DNA of 64,000 nucleotides, from contig JAKLGK010000004.1 in NCBI GenBank assembly GCA_022710725.1, forward strand, positions 62,001-126,000, read 5' to 3'. How positions within the stretch are numbered: position 1 is the first letter of the stretch; each line of letters starts with the position of its first letter. Made by a program: the position numbers and the translations under genes. Positions 43,117-53,134 of the stretch are shown one piece after another. The notes under the pieces were generated by a model. It ran no database searches, was not told the DNA's origin, and saw only the letters and a list, made by a program, of their open reading frames with translations. Source of the DNA: Verrucomicrobiota bacterium (GTDB lineage: Bacteria; Verrucomicrobiota; Kiritimatiellia; CAIQIC01; JAGNIJ01).

Positions 43117-45945
43117 ATGAAGAGACTCGCTGTCGTCGCCGCCGCGGGGATAAGTCTTGCCCTTTCGAGCCTGCAAGCACCCGCGGTCATGCCGCGGGAT
43201 GACGACGGCGGGAGCGGCAAGGTCGCCCCCGAGGATCGCGACCACCCCAACCCGGCCGAAGTTCGGCGTATACGCGAGCGTATCCGGCTGCAGCAGGAGC
43301 TTCGGCAGAGGCAAGAGCAGCCGGCGCGCCGGCGGTCGACCGCCCGCGAGGCGGAACTGCAGGCGGATATCGACCGGTTGAGGTTGGCGGAGGATGATCG
43401 AGTCCTGGTGATCCTGGTCGAGTTCGCAGGGTCCAACACCTTCTCTTGGACCGCGGGCACGTCCACGTGGGATCCGCTCGGCCGCTGCGAGCGAACGGAG
43501 TACGACGGCGTCAACTTCGGCAACACGAATGCATCCGCCTTCTTCGCCGCCAAGTACGGCTACAGCGGCGTCAGCAATTTCACCTACGTCGGGCCCCTCC
43601 ACAACGAGATCCCGCGGCCGCGCTCCGCCGACGACGAATCGGGCGAAGGCATCTGGACCGAGGATTTCTCGCCCGCCTTCTTCAGCAATATCATCTTCGG
43701 AGCGGGCTGGAACTTCTCCTACCTGCGGGACGACGGTTCCCCGGTGAACGCGGATTTCACGGGAAAATCCGTCCGGGATTACTACCTCGACTTCTCCGGC
43801 GGCGCCTACGAGATCGTCGGCGAGGTCGTCGGCTGGGTCCAGGTCACCAATTCCACGTGGTGGTATGGGGCGGACGCCGTGCCGGGCCGACGGTCCGGCG
43901 CCAATAGCGCGGCCAGCAACGGCGGCGTACCCGGCACGGGCAATGCCCGGCAGTTGGTCATAGATGCGCTGGAAGCCGTCAAGGCCGCGTACCCGGCCTT
44001 CGATTGGGCCAAGTTCGACACTGATAGTGACGGCGTGATAAACCGGTTGTGGATCATCCACGCCGGCCACGGCGAAGAGGACAGCCAGATCCTGCTCAAC
44101 CGGACCTCCTACGGCGAGGGCGCCCTCTGGTCCCATTCGTGGTCGCTCTCCGCGCCCTACGAAATTGTGCCCGGCGTCTCCGCCTACAGTTACATCATGA
44201 TGCCGGAAAACAGCGGGATCGGCGTTCTGGCCCATGAATACGCGCACAACCTGGGGGCCATCGACCTGTACACCTACGGCGACGGCGACACATCGGCGGG
44301 TTTCTGGACGTTGATGGCGGACGACTGGGTCGGGTTTCCGCTCGGCTTCCAACCGCCGGCCATGGACCCCCTCCACCTCGACCAGTGGGGCTGGCTGAAC
44401 CCGCTGGTGATCAACGATCCCTCGCAGGAGTACACGGTTACACTTGGGCAACCCAGCGACTTCCCGGGCGGCGCGGAAGTCTACCGCGCGGTCAAGATCG
44501 AGTTGCCCGACATGGTCGAGCCGCTGCCGGTGGCGCCGATCGGGCAATTCCAGTGGTGGGGCGGCGACGAGTACGACGCCAGCAGTCTCATGATCCAGTC
44601 CGCCCCCTTGGCCATCCCGGCCGGCGGGGCCTCCCTGGTCTATGACACCGCGTACGATACCGAGGCGGGCTATGACTTCTTCCGCATCTACGTCTCCACC
44701 AACGGCCGCGTATCGTGGACGGAGATCGCCGCCTACGACGGGACCAGCGCGGGCTACCCCGCCTACCGGACGCTGACCAACAACCTCGCGGCCTACGCCA
44801 ACCGCAGCATCAACCTGGCCTTCCAGTATTGGACGGACTCTTCCGTCCTGGGCAGCGGGGTCTTCCTGGACGAGGTCCGCGTGGTGTCGGGCGTGTCCAC
44901 TCTCCTGTATGACAACGCCGAGAGCGATTCCGGCTACTGGCAGTACACGGCCCCCTGGACGCGCACCGGGAACACGAAAAGCACGCCCCACGATTATTAC
45001 CTGCAATGGAGAAACACCTCGGGTTCCGGCGGCTATGACAGTGGTCTGGGCAGCACCAATTGGCGCTTCGGCCCCGTCGGTTCCGGGCTGCTCGTCTGGT
45101 ATCACAACACAAGGTACGCCGACAACGAGATCGCCGATTACCTGACCGAGGGCCCGTCGTTCGGCCCGAAGGGCAATATGCTCGTGGTCGACGCCCATCC
45201 CGCCCCGTATCACGATCCCTGGTGGCTGGCACAAGGCTACACCGGCGAGCAGGCCAACATCTCGGGCCGCGGCCTGATGCGAGACGCCCCGTTCTCCCTC
45301 TCCGACACGCCCGCTTTTTGGATAGAGCCGCCGTTCATCCAAGTCGCCACCGGGTTTGCGGGCCGGGCCGCGGTTTCACTGTTCAGCGACGCCCTCGGCT
45401 ACTATCCCGGGCTGGAGAAGGCCGCCATGGCGGGCGATACCAGCCGATGGTTCACGGTCCAATGGGACAGCAGCACCGTGATCCCCTGCGCCAGCCCATA
45501 CGGCGTGAAGGCGGCCGGGTATCCCGGCAATTCCAACTTCTGGCACATCGTCCAGGACCGCGTCACCCTGGGCACGAACGTGTTCCAACAGTACGCCACG
45601 AATCTCGTGGTCGACGGGACGGCCGCCGGCGGCACGGGCAATCCCGGGGCCCTCGCCCCCGTCTATGGGTGGAATGTCCGTCTGTTGAGCGAATCCGGCA
45701 CCCAAGCCACCGTGCGGATCTGGAACGGCAGCCCGGTGGAGGCCATGACCCTGCGCCCGGCCGGAAGCGGCGCGCTGGCTGTTTCCTGCGAACCGGTGGC
45801 CGGGCGGGTTCTCTCTCTGCAGGCTTCCTCCAACCTTCTGCCCGGCGGAGCGGAGTTCCTTACGGTCACCAATTTCAACACGTCCAGCAATGTGGTCGTC
45901 AACATGGACGGGCCCCGGCGTGCCTACCGGATCGGGATAGAGTGA
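43117..45945 (+). CDS. Secreted M6-family metalloprotease
   Basis: A 942-residue exported protease. A signal peptide (KRLAVVAAAGISLALSSLQAPA) is followed by a charged segment, then the catalytic domain: HEYAHNLG (residues 373-380) is the HExxH zinc motif, with Glu374 catalytic, and IIHAGHGEEDS precedes it, as in immune-inhibitor-A-like proteases. The C-terminal 450 residues are beta-rich, containing jelly-roll and lectin-like stretches (GSGGYDSGLGSTNW). Such enzymes degrade extracellular proteins. AAGGAG fixes ATG 43117. Confidence 0.82.
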   Translation: MKRLAVVAAAGISLALSSLQAPAVMPRDDDGGSGKVAPEDRDHPNPAEVRRIRERIRLQQELRQRQEQPARRRSTAREAELQADIDRLRLAEDDRVLVILVEFAGSNTFSWTAGTSTWDPLGRCERTEYDGVNFGNTNASAFFAAKYGYSGVSNFTYVGPLHNEIPRPRSADDESGEGIWTEDFSPAFFSNIIFGAGWNFSYLRDDGSPVNADFTGKSVRDYYLDFSGGAYEIVGEVVGWVQVTNSTWWYGADAVPGRRSGANSAASNGGVPGTGNARQLVIDALEAVKAAYPAFDWAKFDTDSDGVINRLWIIHAGHGEEDSQILLNRTSYGEGALWSHSWSLSAPYEIVPGVSAYSYIMMPENSGIGVLAHEYAHNLGAIDLYTYGDGDTSAGFWTLMADDWVGFPLGFQPPAMDPLHLDQWGWLNPLVINDPSQEYTVTLGQPSDFPGGAEVYRAVKIELPDMVEPLPVAPIGQFQWWGGDEYDASSLMIQSAPLAIPAGGASLVYDTAYDTEAGYDFFRIYVSTNGRVSWTEIAAYDGTSAGYPAYRTLTNNLAAYANRSINLAFQYWTDSSVLGSGVFLDEVRVVSGVSTLLYDNAESDSGYWQYTAPWTRTGNTKSTPHDYYLQWRNTSGSGGYDSGLGSTNWRFGPVGSGLLVWYHNTRYADNEIADYLTEGPSFGPKGNMLVVDAHPAPYHDPWWLAQGYTGEQANISGRGLMRDAPFSLSDTPAFWIEPPFIQVATGFAGRAAVSLFSDALGYYPGLEKAAMAGDTSRWFTVQWDSSTVIPCASPYGVKAAGYPGNSNFWHIVQDRVTLGTNVFQQYATNLVVDGTAAGGTGNPGALAPVYGWNVRLLSESGTQATVRIWNGSPVEAMTLRPAGSGALAVSCEPVAGRVLSLQASSNLLPGGAEFLTVTNFNTSSNVVVNMDGPRRAYRIGIE

Positions 45946-46703
45946 AGAAGCCGGGGGACACGCGAATCCTGGAGGACTTGCTGGCCTCCCTGCCCCACCG
46001 CGATCATCCCGTCCGGGCGGTATGGTCTTGCGCGTTCTGGACGCTGGTCACCACGAAATACTCCGGCCTGTCCTCCACGCTCCGGGGCGAGGAACGGCAG
46101 CACAGCGACCATGCCGACATCACCGTGCCCGATGCGGGGCGACTCCTGGAGAAAACGGCAGGCGAGCTGGCCGACTTCGCGCTCCTCGAGGATTCCGTCG
46201 CGGCCTCGATCGGCATGGCCGCAGTCAACTCGATGATCGAGGTGGACGAGTCGAAATGCGTCGAGCGCGGCGCGGTGGACCTGCTGGTCGAGAAGGGCCG
46301 GGGGCGGACGATCGGCGTGGTCGGGCACTTCGGGTTCGTGCCGAAGCTGCGCGCGGCGGCGAAGAAGCTCTACGTGATCGAGCAGCGGCCCCGGCCCGGC
46401 GACCTGCCGGACACGGCGGCGCCGGACGTCCTGCCCTCTTGTGACGTCGTATGCCTGACGGCGACCAGTTTCATCAACCACACCATCGAACGACTGCTGC
46501 CGCTCTGCGAGAAGGCGTACGTGGTGCTGACCGGCCCAACCTCCCCATTGGCGCCGGCCCTGTTTCATCACGGGATCGACGCCATCTGCGGCTCGCGCGT
46601 CACAGACCCGAATGCCGTGTTGCGCCTGATCAGCCAGGGCGCCTGCTTTAAACAGGTGCGGGGGAACGGGGTACGATTGCTGACAATGCTGGCCGGCGAC
46701 TAA
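45942..46703 (+). CDS. DUF364-like protein (putative heavy-metal chelation)
   Basis: A 253-residue protein with a GTG start overlapping the metalloprotease stop (GTGA). An N-terminal domain (SSTLRGEERQHSDH) resembles DUF4213, and a Rossmann-like second part (GVVGHFGFVPKLRAAAKKLYVIE, VVCLTATSFINHTIERLL, VVLTGPTSPLAPALF) resembles DUF364, a family suggested to bind metals. Function is unproven; coupling to a zinc protease could be accidental. Confidence 0.7.
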   Translation: MKKPGDTRILEDLLASLPHRDHPVRAVWSCAFWTLVTTKYSGLSSTLRGEERQHSDHADITVPDAGRLLEKTAGELADFALLEDSVAASIGMAAVNSMIEVDESKCVERGAVDLLVEKGRGRTIGVVGHFGFVPKLRAAAKKLYVIEQRPRPGDLPDTAAPDVLPSCDVVCLTATSFINHTIERLLPLCEKAYVVLTGPTSPLAPALFHHGIDAICGSRVTDPNAVLRLISQGACFKQVRGNGVRLLTMLAGD

Positions 46704-46716
46704 CAAGGGGGATTCC

Positions 46717-48519
46717 GTGAAGTTCACTGCCTTCGTGGTGACGATATCGGTGTGCATCATTTTTCCGTTGAACCGGGCATCCGCCCAAGGATCGCTGACG
46801 CCGTCGGGGGCGCCGGCGCCGACGATGAAGACACTGGATCAGATCGAGCCCCGCATCCCGATCAACAGCCTCCCCTACTTCATCACCAATAGCGGGTCGT
46901 ATTACCTGGCCGCATCCCTCACGGTCGGCGATGACCACGGTGTCGTCATCCAGGCCGACAACGTCACGCTGGACCTGATGGGCTTCACACTCCAGGGCGG
47001 CACGGGCTACGGCATCTACGCGCCCAATGCCCAGCGAAACGCAATCATCCGAAACGGCATCGTCTCGGGTTGGGGCGGCAGCGGGGTTGATCTAGCCAAC
47101 GCATCGGGCTGCCTGGTTGAGGGCATCACTAGCGTGAGCAACAATAATATGGGCATTTCCATCGGGCCTGAAAGCCGGGCCCGGAACTGCGCGGCGGACC
47201 TCAACAGCAGCGGCATTACGGCGGCCGGCCCCCACTCCACCGTCCGCGACTGCTTTGCGCGCCGGAACATGTACAACGGCATTGACGCGGGCACGTTTGT
47301 CGCCGTGGAGGATTGTGAGGCTACATCCAATGCCCTCCACGGAATCACCTGCAGCTACGACTGCCAGGTCCGGCGCAACCGCTGTGTCGGCAACGGGCAC
47401 ACCGGCGGGAACGGCGCCGGGATCCAGACCGCTGGCGCGCGCAACCGGATCGAGAACAACGAAGCCATCGGCAACTACCGCGGCCTGGACATCTACGAAA
47501 GCCCGCACTGGATCCTGGACAACGTCGTGGAGAAGAACGTGGATAACTACTCCATCTCCTATGACCCCAACTTCACTAACGATATCCGGCTGCTGGTTAG
47601 CGAATTGCCGCTCACCGTTGGCCGTGACTGCTTCGTTCAAATCACCTGTGACATCACCACCTCGACAGGCGGCAACGGGATCACCGTGGAGGGCGAACGG
47701 GTGACTATTGACCTGGGCGGGCACATGCTATACGGGCCCGGAGCGGGCGGCTGCGGTATTTATCAGGATGCCAGCGGTAAGGGGCTCACCGTTCGAAATG
47801 GCAGGTTGGACAGCTGGTCCAGCACGGACCAGGCCGCCATCCAAGCCGGTCAATATGCCCTGATCGAGGATGTCCGGATTGACAACGCGTTTAACGGAAT
47901 CAGGGCCGAATACAACGCAACGGTACGGAATATCCAACTGGAAAGCTGTTATGGACGCTGTATCTGGACCGGGGAGAAGAGTCTCGTGGAAGATTGCGAG
48001 ATAAAAAGCGGCGTGGGCGAAGGTATCTTCGTCGGCAATGACAGCTTTGTGAAATCGTGTCGGATCCGAACAGCTTACTTCGAGGATCACGGAAACGCCC
48101 TTGTCGCTGGCGAGCGCGCCCTGGTAACGGACTGCATCGTGGATAATGTTTCGTCGGGTATCGTCGTCGGGGCACACAGCACGGTGGAGAATTGCGCCGT
48201 GTCGCAAAGCATCGGAACCGGTATCACCGCGGCGGAGTGGTGCGTCATCCGGAACAACCGGGTCTTCTTGAACGGATCATACGGCGCCAGCGGCATTCTG
48301 CTCACGGGCGGCGGGACCCTGGTCGCGGGCAATTACGTGGCGGAGAACGGCGGCTACGGCGTGGATGGCGGAACCAATCTGATAGCCTTGTACCAGAACG
48401 TGGCCTCGGCGAATCATCATGGACACTGGAATGTGGTTGCTGCGAATGGCGTCTCGCAGTTCACCACACCCGCTTCGGCCTCCACGAACCCGGTGCCCAA
48501 CATGGAATACAGCCCCTGA
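46717..48519 (+). CDS. Secreted right-handed beta-helix protein with duplicated domain
   Basis: A 600-residue exported protein with a GTG start after AAGGGGG. After the signal peptide (FTAFVVTISVCIIFPLNRASAQ) two similar beta-helix domains occur: VTLDLMGFTLQGG with GYGIYAPNAQRNAIIRNGIV in the first, and VTIDLGGHMLYG with GCGIYQDASGKGLTVRNGRL in the second. Many strands end in short NGI or NNRV repeats. It may bind or cleave polysaccharide, but no catalytic residues are recognised. Confidence 0.8.
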   Translation: MKFTAFVVTISVCIIFPLNRASAQGSLTPSGAPAPTMKTLDQIEPRIPINSLPYFITNSGSYYLAASLTVGDDHGVVIQADNVTLDLMGFTLQGGTGYGIYAPNAQRNAIIRNGIVSGWGGSGVDLANASGCLVEGITSVSNNNMGISIGPESRARNCAADLNSSGITAAGPHSTVRDCFARRNMYNGIDAGTFVAVEDCEATSNALHGITCSYDCQVRRNRCVGNGHTGGNGAGIQTAGARNRIENNEAIGNYRGLDIYESPHWILDNVVEKNVDNYSISYDPNFTNDIRLLVSELPLTVGRDCFVQITCDITTSTGGNGITVEGERVTIDLGGHMLYGPGAGGCGIYQDASGKGLTVRNGRLDSWSSTDQAAIQAGQYALIEDVRIDNAFNGIRAEYNATVRNIQLESCYGRCIWTGEKSLVEDCEIKSGVGEGIFVGNDSFVKSCRIRTAYFEDHGNALVAGERALVTDCIVDNVSSGIVVGAHSTVENCAVSQSIGTGITAAEWCVIRNNRVFLNGSYGASGILLTGGGTLVAGNYVAENGGYGVDGGTNLIALYQNVASANHHGHWNVVAANGVSQFTTPASASTNPVPNMEYSP

Positions 48520-48529
48520 CGGACGAACC

Positions 48530-49405
48530 ATGAATCCGCGTTTCATCCTGTGCGGCGCGATCCTGGCCCTCTGCGGGCTCACGGCCTGCGGCGCTTCCAC
48601 GATTGACTCTCTCCATCCTTACGCCTATGGCGCCAACATCGGCTGGATCAACGCGCTGGGCGACACGGCCCACGGCGCGGTGATCGGGCAGTACTACTGC
48701 ACGGGCTACGTCTGGAGCGCTAACGGCGGGTGGATCGGGCTGGGCAACGGCCCGGCGAACGGCTGGCGGTACGGCAACGCCGACGCCGCCGACTGGGGCG
48801 TGAACCACGACGGCGAGGGCCGGCTGACTGGCCAGGCCTACGGCGCCAACGTCGGCTGGCTCACGTTCGAGCAGACCCACGGCCAACCGCGCGTGGACCT
48901 GCGCACGGGCAATTTCTCCGGCTACGCCTGGGGCGCGAACGTGGGCTGGATCAGCCTGTCGAACGTGCAGGCGTTCGTGCGGACCACCCGGCTCGACCCG
49001 GGGCCGGACACCGACGGGGACGGGGTCCCGGACCCGTGGGAATACCGGCACACCAACGACCTCACCGTGCTGGACGGCGGAAGCCACGACGCCGACGGGG
49101 ACGGGGCAACGGATTCAAACGAATACGGGGCGGACACCGATCCGTTTTACGACGGCAGTTTGTTCGAGATCGTCGGATTCGCGGCGCGTAACCCGTCGAA
49201 CACGGTGCTATGGACCTCCCGGCCGACGCGCCTGTACCGCGTGGAGGCGACCAACACGCTGGCAAAGGGTTCGACCGGGTGGCCGGATGTCGGCGGCGGA
49301 CTGATCGGCCCGCCCCCCTCCTCGCCCACCGAGATGACGGTCGGCGACGTGACGCAACCGTCGCGCGACTACAGGGTCCGCGCCATCCTGCCGCTGTCCG
49401 AGTAG
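48530..49405 (+). CDS. GANxGWI-repeat lipoprotein with calcium-binding repeats
   Basis: A 291-residue lipoprotein-like protein (lipobox cysteine in LCGLTAC). The first half holds four related motifs: GANIGWINAL, SANGGWIGLG, GANVGWLTFE and GANVGWISLS, spaced 33-46 residues. Two thrombospondin-3-like segments follow (DTDGDGVPDPWEYRH and DADGDGATDSNEYG), which normally bind calcium. Sequence type suggests a surface-exposed structural protein. ATG 48530 follows GGACG. Confidence 0.78.
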   Translation: MNPRFILCGAILALCGLTACGASTIDSLHPYAYGANIGWINALGDTAHGAVIGQYYCTGYVWSANGGWIGLGNGPANGWRYGNADAADWGVNHDGEGRLTGQAYGANVGWLTFEQTHGQPRVDLRTGNFSGYAWGANVGWISLSNVQAFVRTTRLDPGPDTDGDGVPDPWEYRHTNDLTVLDGGSHDADGDGATDSNEYGADTDPFYDGSLFEIVGFAARNPSNTVLWTSRPTRLYRVEATNTLAKGSTGWPDVGGGLIGPPPSSPTEMTVGDVTQPSRDYRVRAILPLSE

Positions 49406-49488
49406 ATTCAGATCGCACAGGCTGTCCAGAAAACGATGCGCCATTCCGATCCCATGACGGAAAGCCGGCCAACCAAAGCCAGGGCTGC

Positions 49489-50394
49489 ATGATGGAACGC
49501 TTTCTGCGGGACATTTTCTGGGTCACCGGTCCGCTCACCGGGGCGGAGTTGCTGGACCGCGCGCGGGCCGACGTGCTGCCCCTCTGGCGCGAGTGCCGGC
49601 GGATCCCGGCGCTGCGCCGGATCCTCTTCGGGCGGCGTTATCTTCGTCTTGATCGCGCCGTCGAGGGCTACGCCCGCTTGTCCCCTTCCATCCGGCGCGA
49701 GTTCCTGACGTACACGGTCCTGGGGCTCAAGGAACAGTCCACGCTGGCGGCGAAGAAAGCGGAGGACCTGCGCCGCGCCGCGGCGGCGATCAGCCAGGAT
49801 AAAATCAACCTCGCCCGGGAAATCGCCGTCTCCGCCATGGCCGAGTTGAACGACCGCGCGCTGGAGGAGCGGTTCTGCTTCCTGATCGCCGGCGACGTGA
49901 TCTACAACATGGCCCACCGCGTGCCGCGCCCCGAGAAGAGCACCGGCGAGATGGTCCGCGGGTCCGACCTCGATATCGTGGTCGTGGCGGCGGACGACCT
50001 GCCCGCGGACGCGATCCAGGCCCTGGACGCCCTCATCTACAAGAAAAAGCATTACCTGCTCGTCCACCCCGACTACCGCGAGGAGGTGGACTATCTCATC
50101 AAGGATTTCCGCCGCGTCCGGGAGCAGACGGACTTCGACACGTTCGAGTCCATGGTCGCCTGCAAGATCATGGACGAGAGCCGCCTGCTGTACGGCAGCC
50201 GCGCGCTGTTCCAGCAGGTCAAGGGCCTGCTGCACGAGCGCCAGGTCCCCCAGCGCCTCCTCCACCTGGAAGCCGCGGCCGTCAAGGAGCGCGAGGAAGC
50301 CGAACAGGCCCTCCTGGCCCCCGAGGAGCGCTTCAGCGCGGAGCTGTACAACCACCTTTTCTTCACCCAGGAAGAGGGCGAGGAAATTTACTAG
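49489..50394 (+). CDS. Nucleotidyltransferase-fold protein of unknown function
   Basis: A 301-residue cytoplasmic protein. The central EMVRGSDLDIVVV contains the GSxLD pattern of the nucleotidyltransferase superfamily, preceded by FCFLIAGDVIYNMAHRV. The N-terminal and C-terminal parts are helical and charged. I cannot name a substrate, and the second acidic residue of the usual triad is not obvious. The stop is only two bases before the first hairpin of the array at 50397-50697. A weak AGGGC precedes ATG 49489. Confidence 0.6.
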   Translation: MMERFLRDIFWVTGPLTGAELLDRARADVLPLWRECRRIPALRRILFGRRYLRLDRAVEGYARLSPSIRREFLTYTVLGLKEQSTLAAKKAEDLRRAAAAISQDKINLAREIAVSAMAELNDRALEERFCFLIAGDVIYNMAHRVPRPEKSTGEMVRGSDLDIVVVAADDLPADAIQALDALIYKKKHYLLVHPDYREEVDYLIKDFRRVREQTDFDTFESMVACKIMDESRLLYGSRALFQQVKGLLHERQVPQRLLHLEAAAVKEREEAEQALLAPEERFSAELYNHLFFTQEEGEEIY

Positions 50395-50396
50395 CC

Positions 50397-50423
50397 CGGA
50401 TAATGCGCGGCGCGCATTATCCG
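50397..50423 (+). terminator. Hairpin directly after the 49489 gene
   Basis: CGGATAATGCGC, loop GGC and the exact complement form a 12-bp stem starting two bases after the stop codon. It is well placed to end the transcript, but no T-tract follows. Confidence 0.5.
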
Positions 50424-50663
50424 CCCAAAGGGCCGTGATGTGCCCGCGTTGCGGGCACAAACGGGGTTTGCCACGTTCGTTTTGTCGAATCCTTGATTCG
50501 ACAAAACGTCACGTCTTCTGGCACGCGAATTGCCTATGCAATTCGCGTGCCCAGAAGCGCTTATTGCGTGAGCGTCTCTACGCTCATGCAATAAGCGGGC
50601 TAGAGCGGTTTGCGAAAAAGCGTAGCCGCCAGCGTGAGCGGGCGGCACGGGAAAGCCGAGTAT

Positions 50664-50697
50664 AACGTGGCCGCGCCGTTACCGGCGCGGCCACGTT
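50664..50697. terminator. 15-bp hairpin between converging genes
   Basis: AACGTGGCCGCGCCG, loop TTAC and the exact complement. It lies 13 bases past the 3' end of the nagB-like gene (minus) and also ends the array on the plus side, so it could terminate in both directions. The T-tract is short. Confidence 0.5.
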
Positions 50698-50709
50698 TCA
50701 ACTGATCCT

Positions 50710-51738
50710 CTACCCCATCAACCCGGTTTCCGGATTGCGGAAGAAGATCAGGTCCTGGACGCGGCGCGAGGCCGAGCCGCTGCTCACGTCCTCGATCTGC
50801 ACCCCGCGCGCCTTGATCGCGTCCATCCGTTCGTACACGCCGGCTGCCGCCTCCCGGTCGATGACGTAGATCATCTCGCCGCCGCGCTGCGAGAAGATCT
50901 GCCCGTACGAGATCGGCACGGCGTCGGTCGGATCCTCGGCCAGCGAGGCGACGATCGGCTCGGCCTTCCGTTTGCCCATCGCCACGAGGAGCACCTTGCG
51001 GGCCTCGTAGATCAGCTCCGCGCCCATCGAGACCGCGTACCGGGGGCTTTCCTCGATGCTCCGGAAATGCCCGTCGGTGACGGCGTTCTGGATCGTGTTG
51101 TCGTCCAGCTTCACGATCAGCACCCGGCTGCCCGCGAACGGGATGCCCGCCTCGTGGAAGCCCACGTGCCCGCGGCCGCCGACCCCGACGATGTGCAGGT
51201 CGATCCCGCCCATCCGCTTGATCTTGGCCTCGTAGGCCTCCTGGATCCCGCGGCGGACCCAGCGCAGGTACTCGGACTTCGCAGCCGCCTTGATGACGAT
51301 CGATCGACCCTTGTCCTTGCCGTGCTCCTCCCAGTCACCGGGATTCGCCTTCAGTTCGGCGATGAACTTCTCCTGGTCGATCAGGCAGCCCCATGGCACG
51401 TTGGTCTCCCGGAACTTCTTCTGCAACAGGCCGAACAGCTCCTGGATCATGAAGAAGCTGTAGCTCTCGGGGTGCAGGGCGCGCTGCTGCGGATTCTCGC
51501 CCGGCAGGCCGATGTACTCGTCCAGGTTGAAACTGCGGATGCGCGAACTGTCGCATCCTCCGTTGTTGGCCGTCTTGGCCAGGTCCTTGTAGAGCCCGGA
51601 AGGCGACATGCCCGTGGCCAGTCCGATGTTGTATTCCGGCCTCTTTTCCAGCACATTCCGAATGTCCGTGGCCACGTACCGGGCGGCCACTTCGCTGACA
51701 TGATCGAAATCCCGCGTGATGATGACCTTGCAGGGCAT
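50710..51738 (-). CDS. nagB: NagB-like protein (glucosamine-6-phosphate deaminase fold)
   Basis: A 342-residue NagB/6-phosphogluconolactonase-type protein; standard NagB is about 260. FNLDEYIGLP carries Asp73 (the usual Asp72), then an insertion-like segment of about 90 residues, then GVGGRGHVGFHEAG, where His191 and Glu196 correspond to His143 and Glu148 but Arg189 replaces the catalytic Asp141. The operon context (glmM, GlmU-like) supports an amino-sugar role, but deamination in the usual way is doubtful. AAGGAG lies 9 bases before ATG 51738. Confidence 0.75.
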   Translation of the reverse strand: MPCKVIITRDFDHVSEVAARYVATDIRNVLEKRPEYNIGLATGMSPSGLYKDLAKTANNGGCDSSRIRSFNLDEYIGLPGENPQQRALHPESYSFFMIQELFGLLQKKFRETNVPWGCLIDQEKFIAELKANPGDWEEHGKDKGRSIVIKAAAKSEYLRWVRRGIQEAYEAKIKRMGGIDLHIVGVGGRGHVGFHEAGIPFAGSRVLIVKLDDNTIQNAVTDGHFRSIEESPRYAVSMGAELIYEARKVLLVAMGKRKAEPIVASLAEDPTDAVPISYGQIFSQRGGEMIYVIDREAAAGVYERMDAIKARGVQIEDVSSGSASRRVQDLIFFRNPETGLMG

Positions 51739-51758
51739 GCGCTTTCTCCTTCTTCGAA

Positions 51759-53114
<1,356 letters not shown>

Positions 53115-53134
53115 GGTTGTTCTCCTGGTTGGGT

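Larger units (their letters stand above)
50397..50697. repeat. Array of seven back-to-back hairpins with unrelated stems
   Basis: This 315-base gene-free interval holds, in order: a 12-bp stem (50397-50408/50412-50423), 9-bp (50439-50447/50451-50459), 14-bp (50478-50491/50495-50508), 13-bp plus a 6-bp outer helix with one bulge (50515-50557), 16-bp with one G-T pair (50559-50574/50581-50596), 6-bp (50625-50630/50641-50646) and 15-bp (50664-50678/50683-50697). Loops are 3-6 bases in six of the seven, and about 180 of 301 bases are in stems. The stems are not related to each other. Frames through it are short. The interval lies between two converging genes. Confidence 0.9.

Noticed and set aside
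50435-50665. A 76-codon frame starting MMCPRCGH inside the hairpin array.
   Set aside because: The cysteine pattern is produced by a palindromic stem, and the same region has a similar-sized frame on the other strand; no ribosome site is near.
50397-50697. Integron attC array or CRISPR array.
   Set aside because: Stems are unrelated and perfect, no direct repeats or equal spacers occur, and no integrase or cas gene is in the window.
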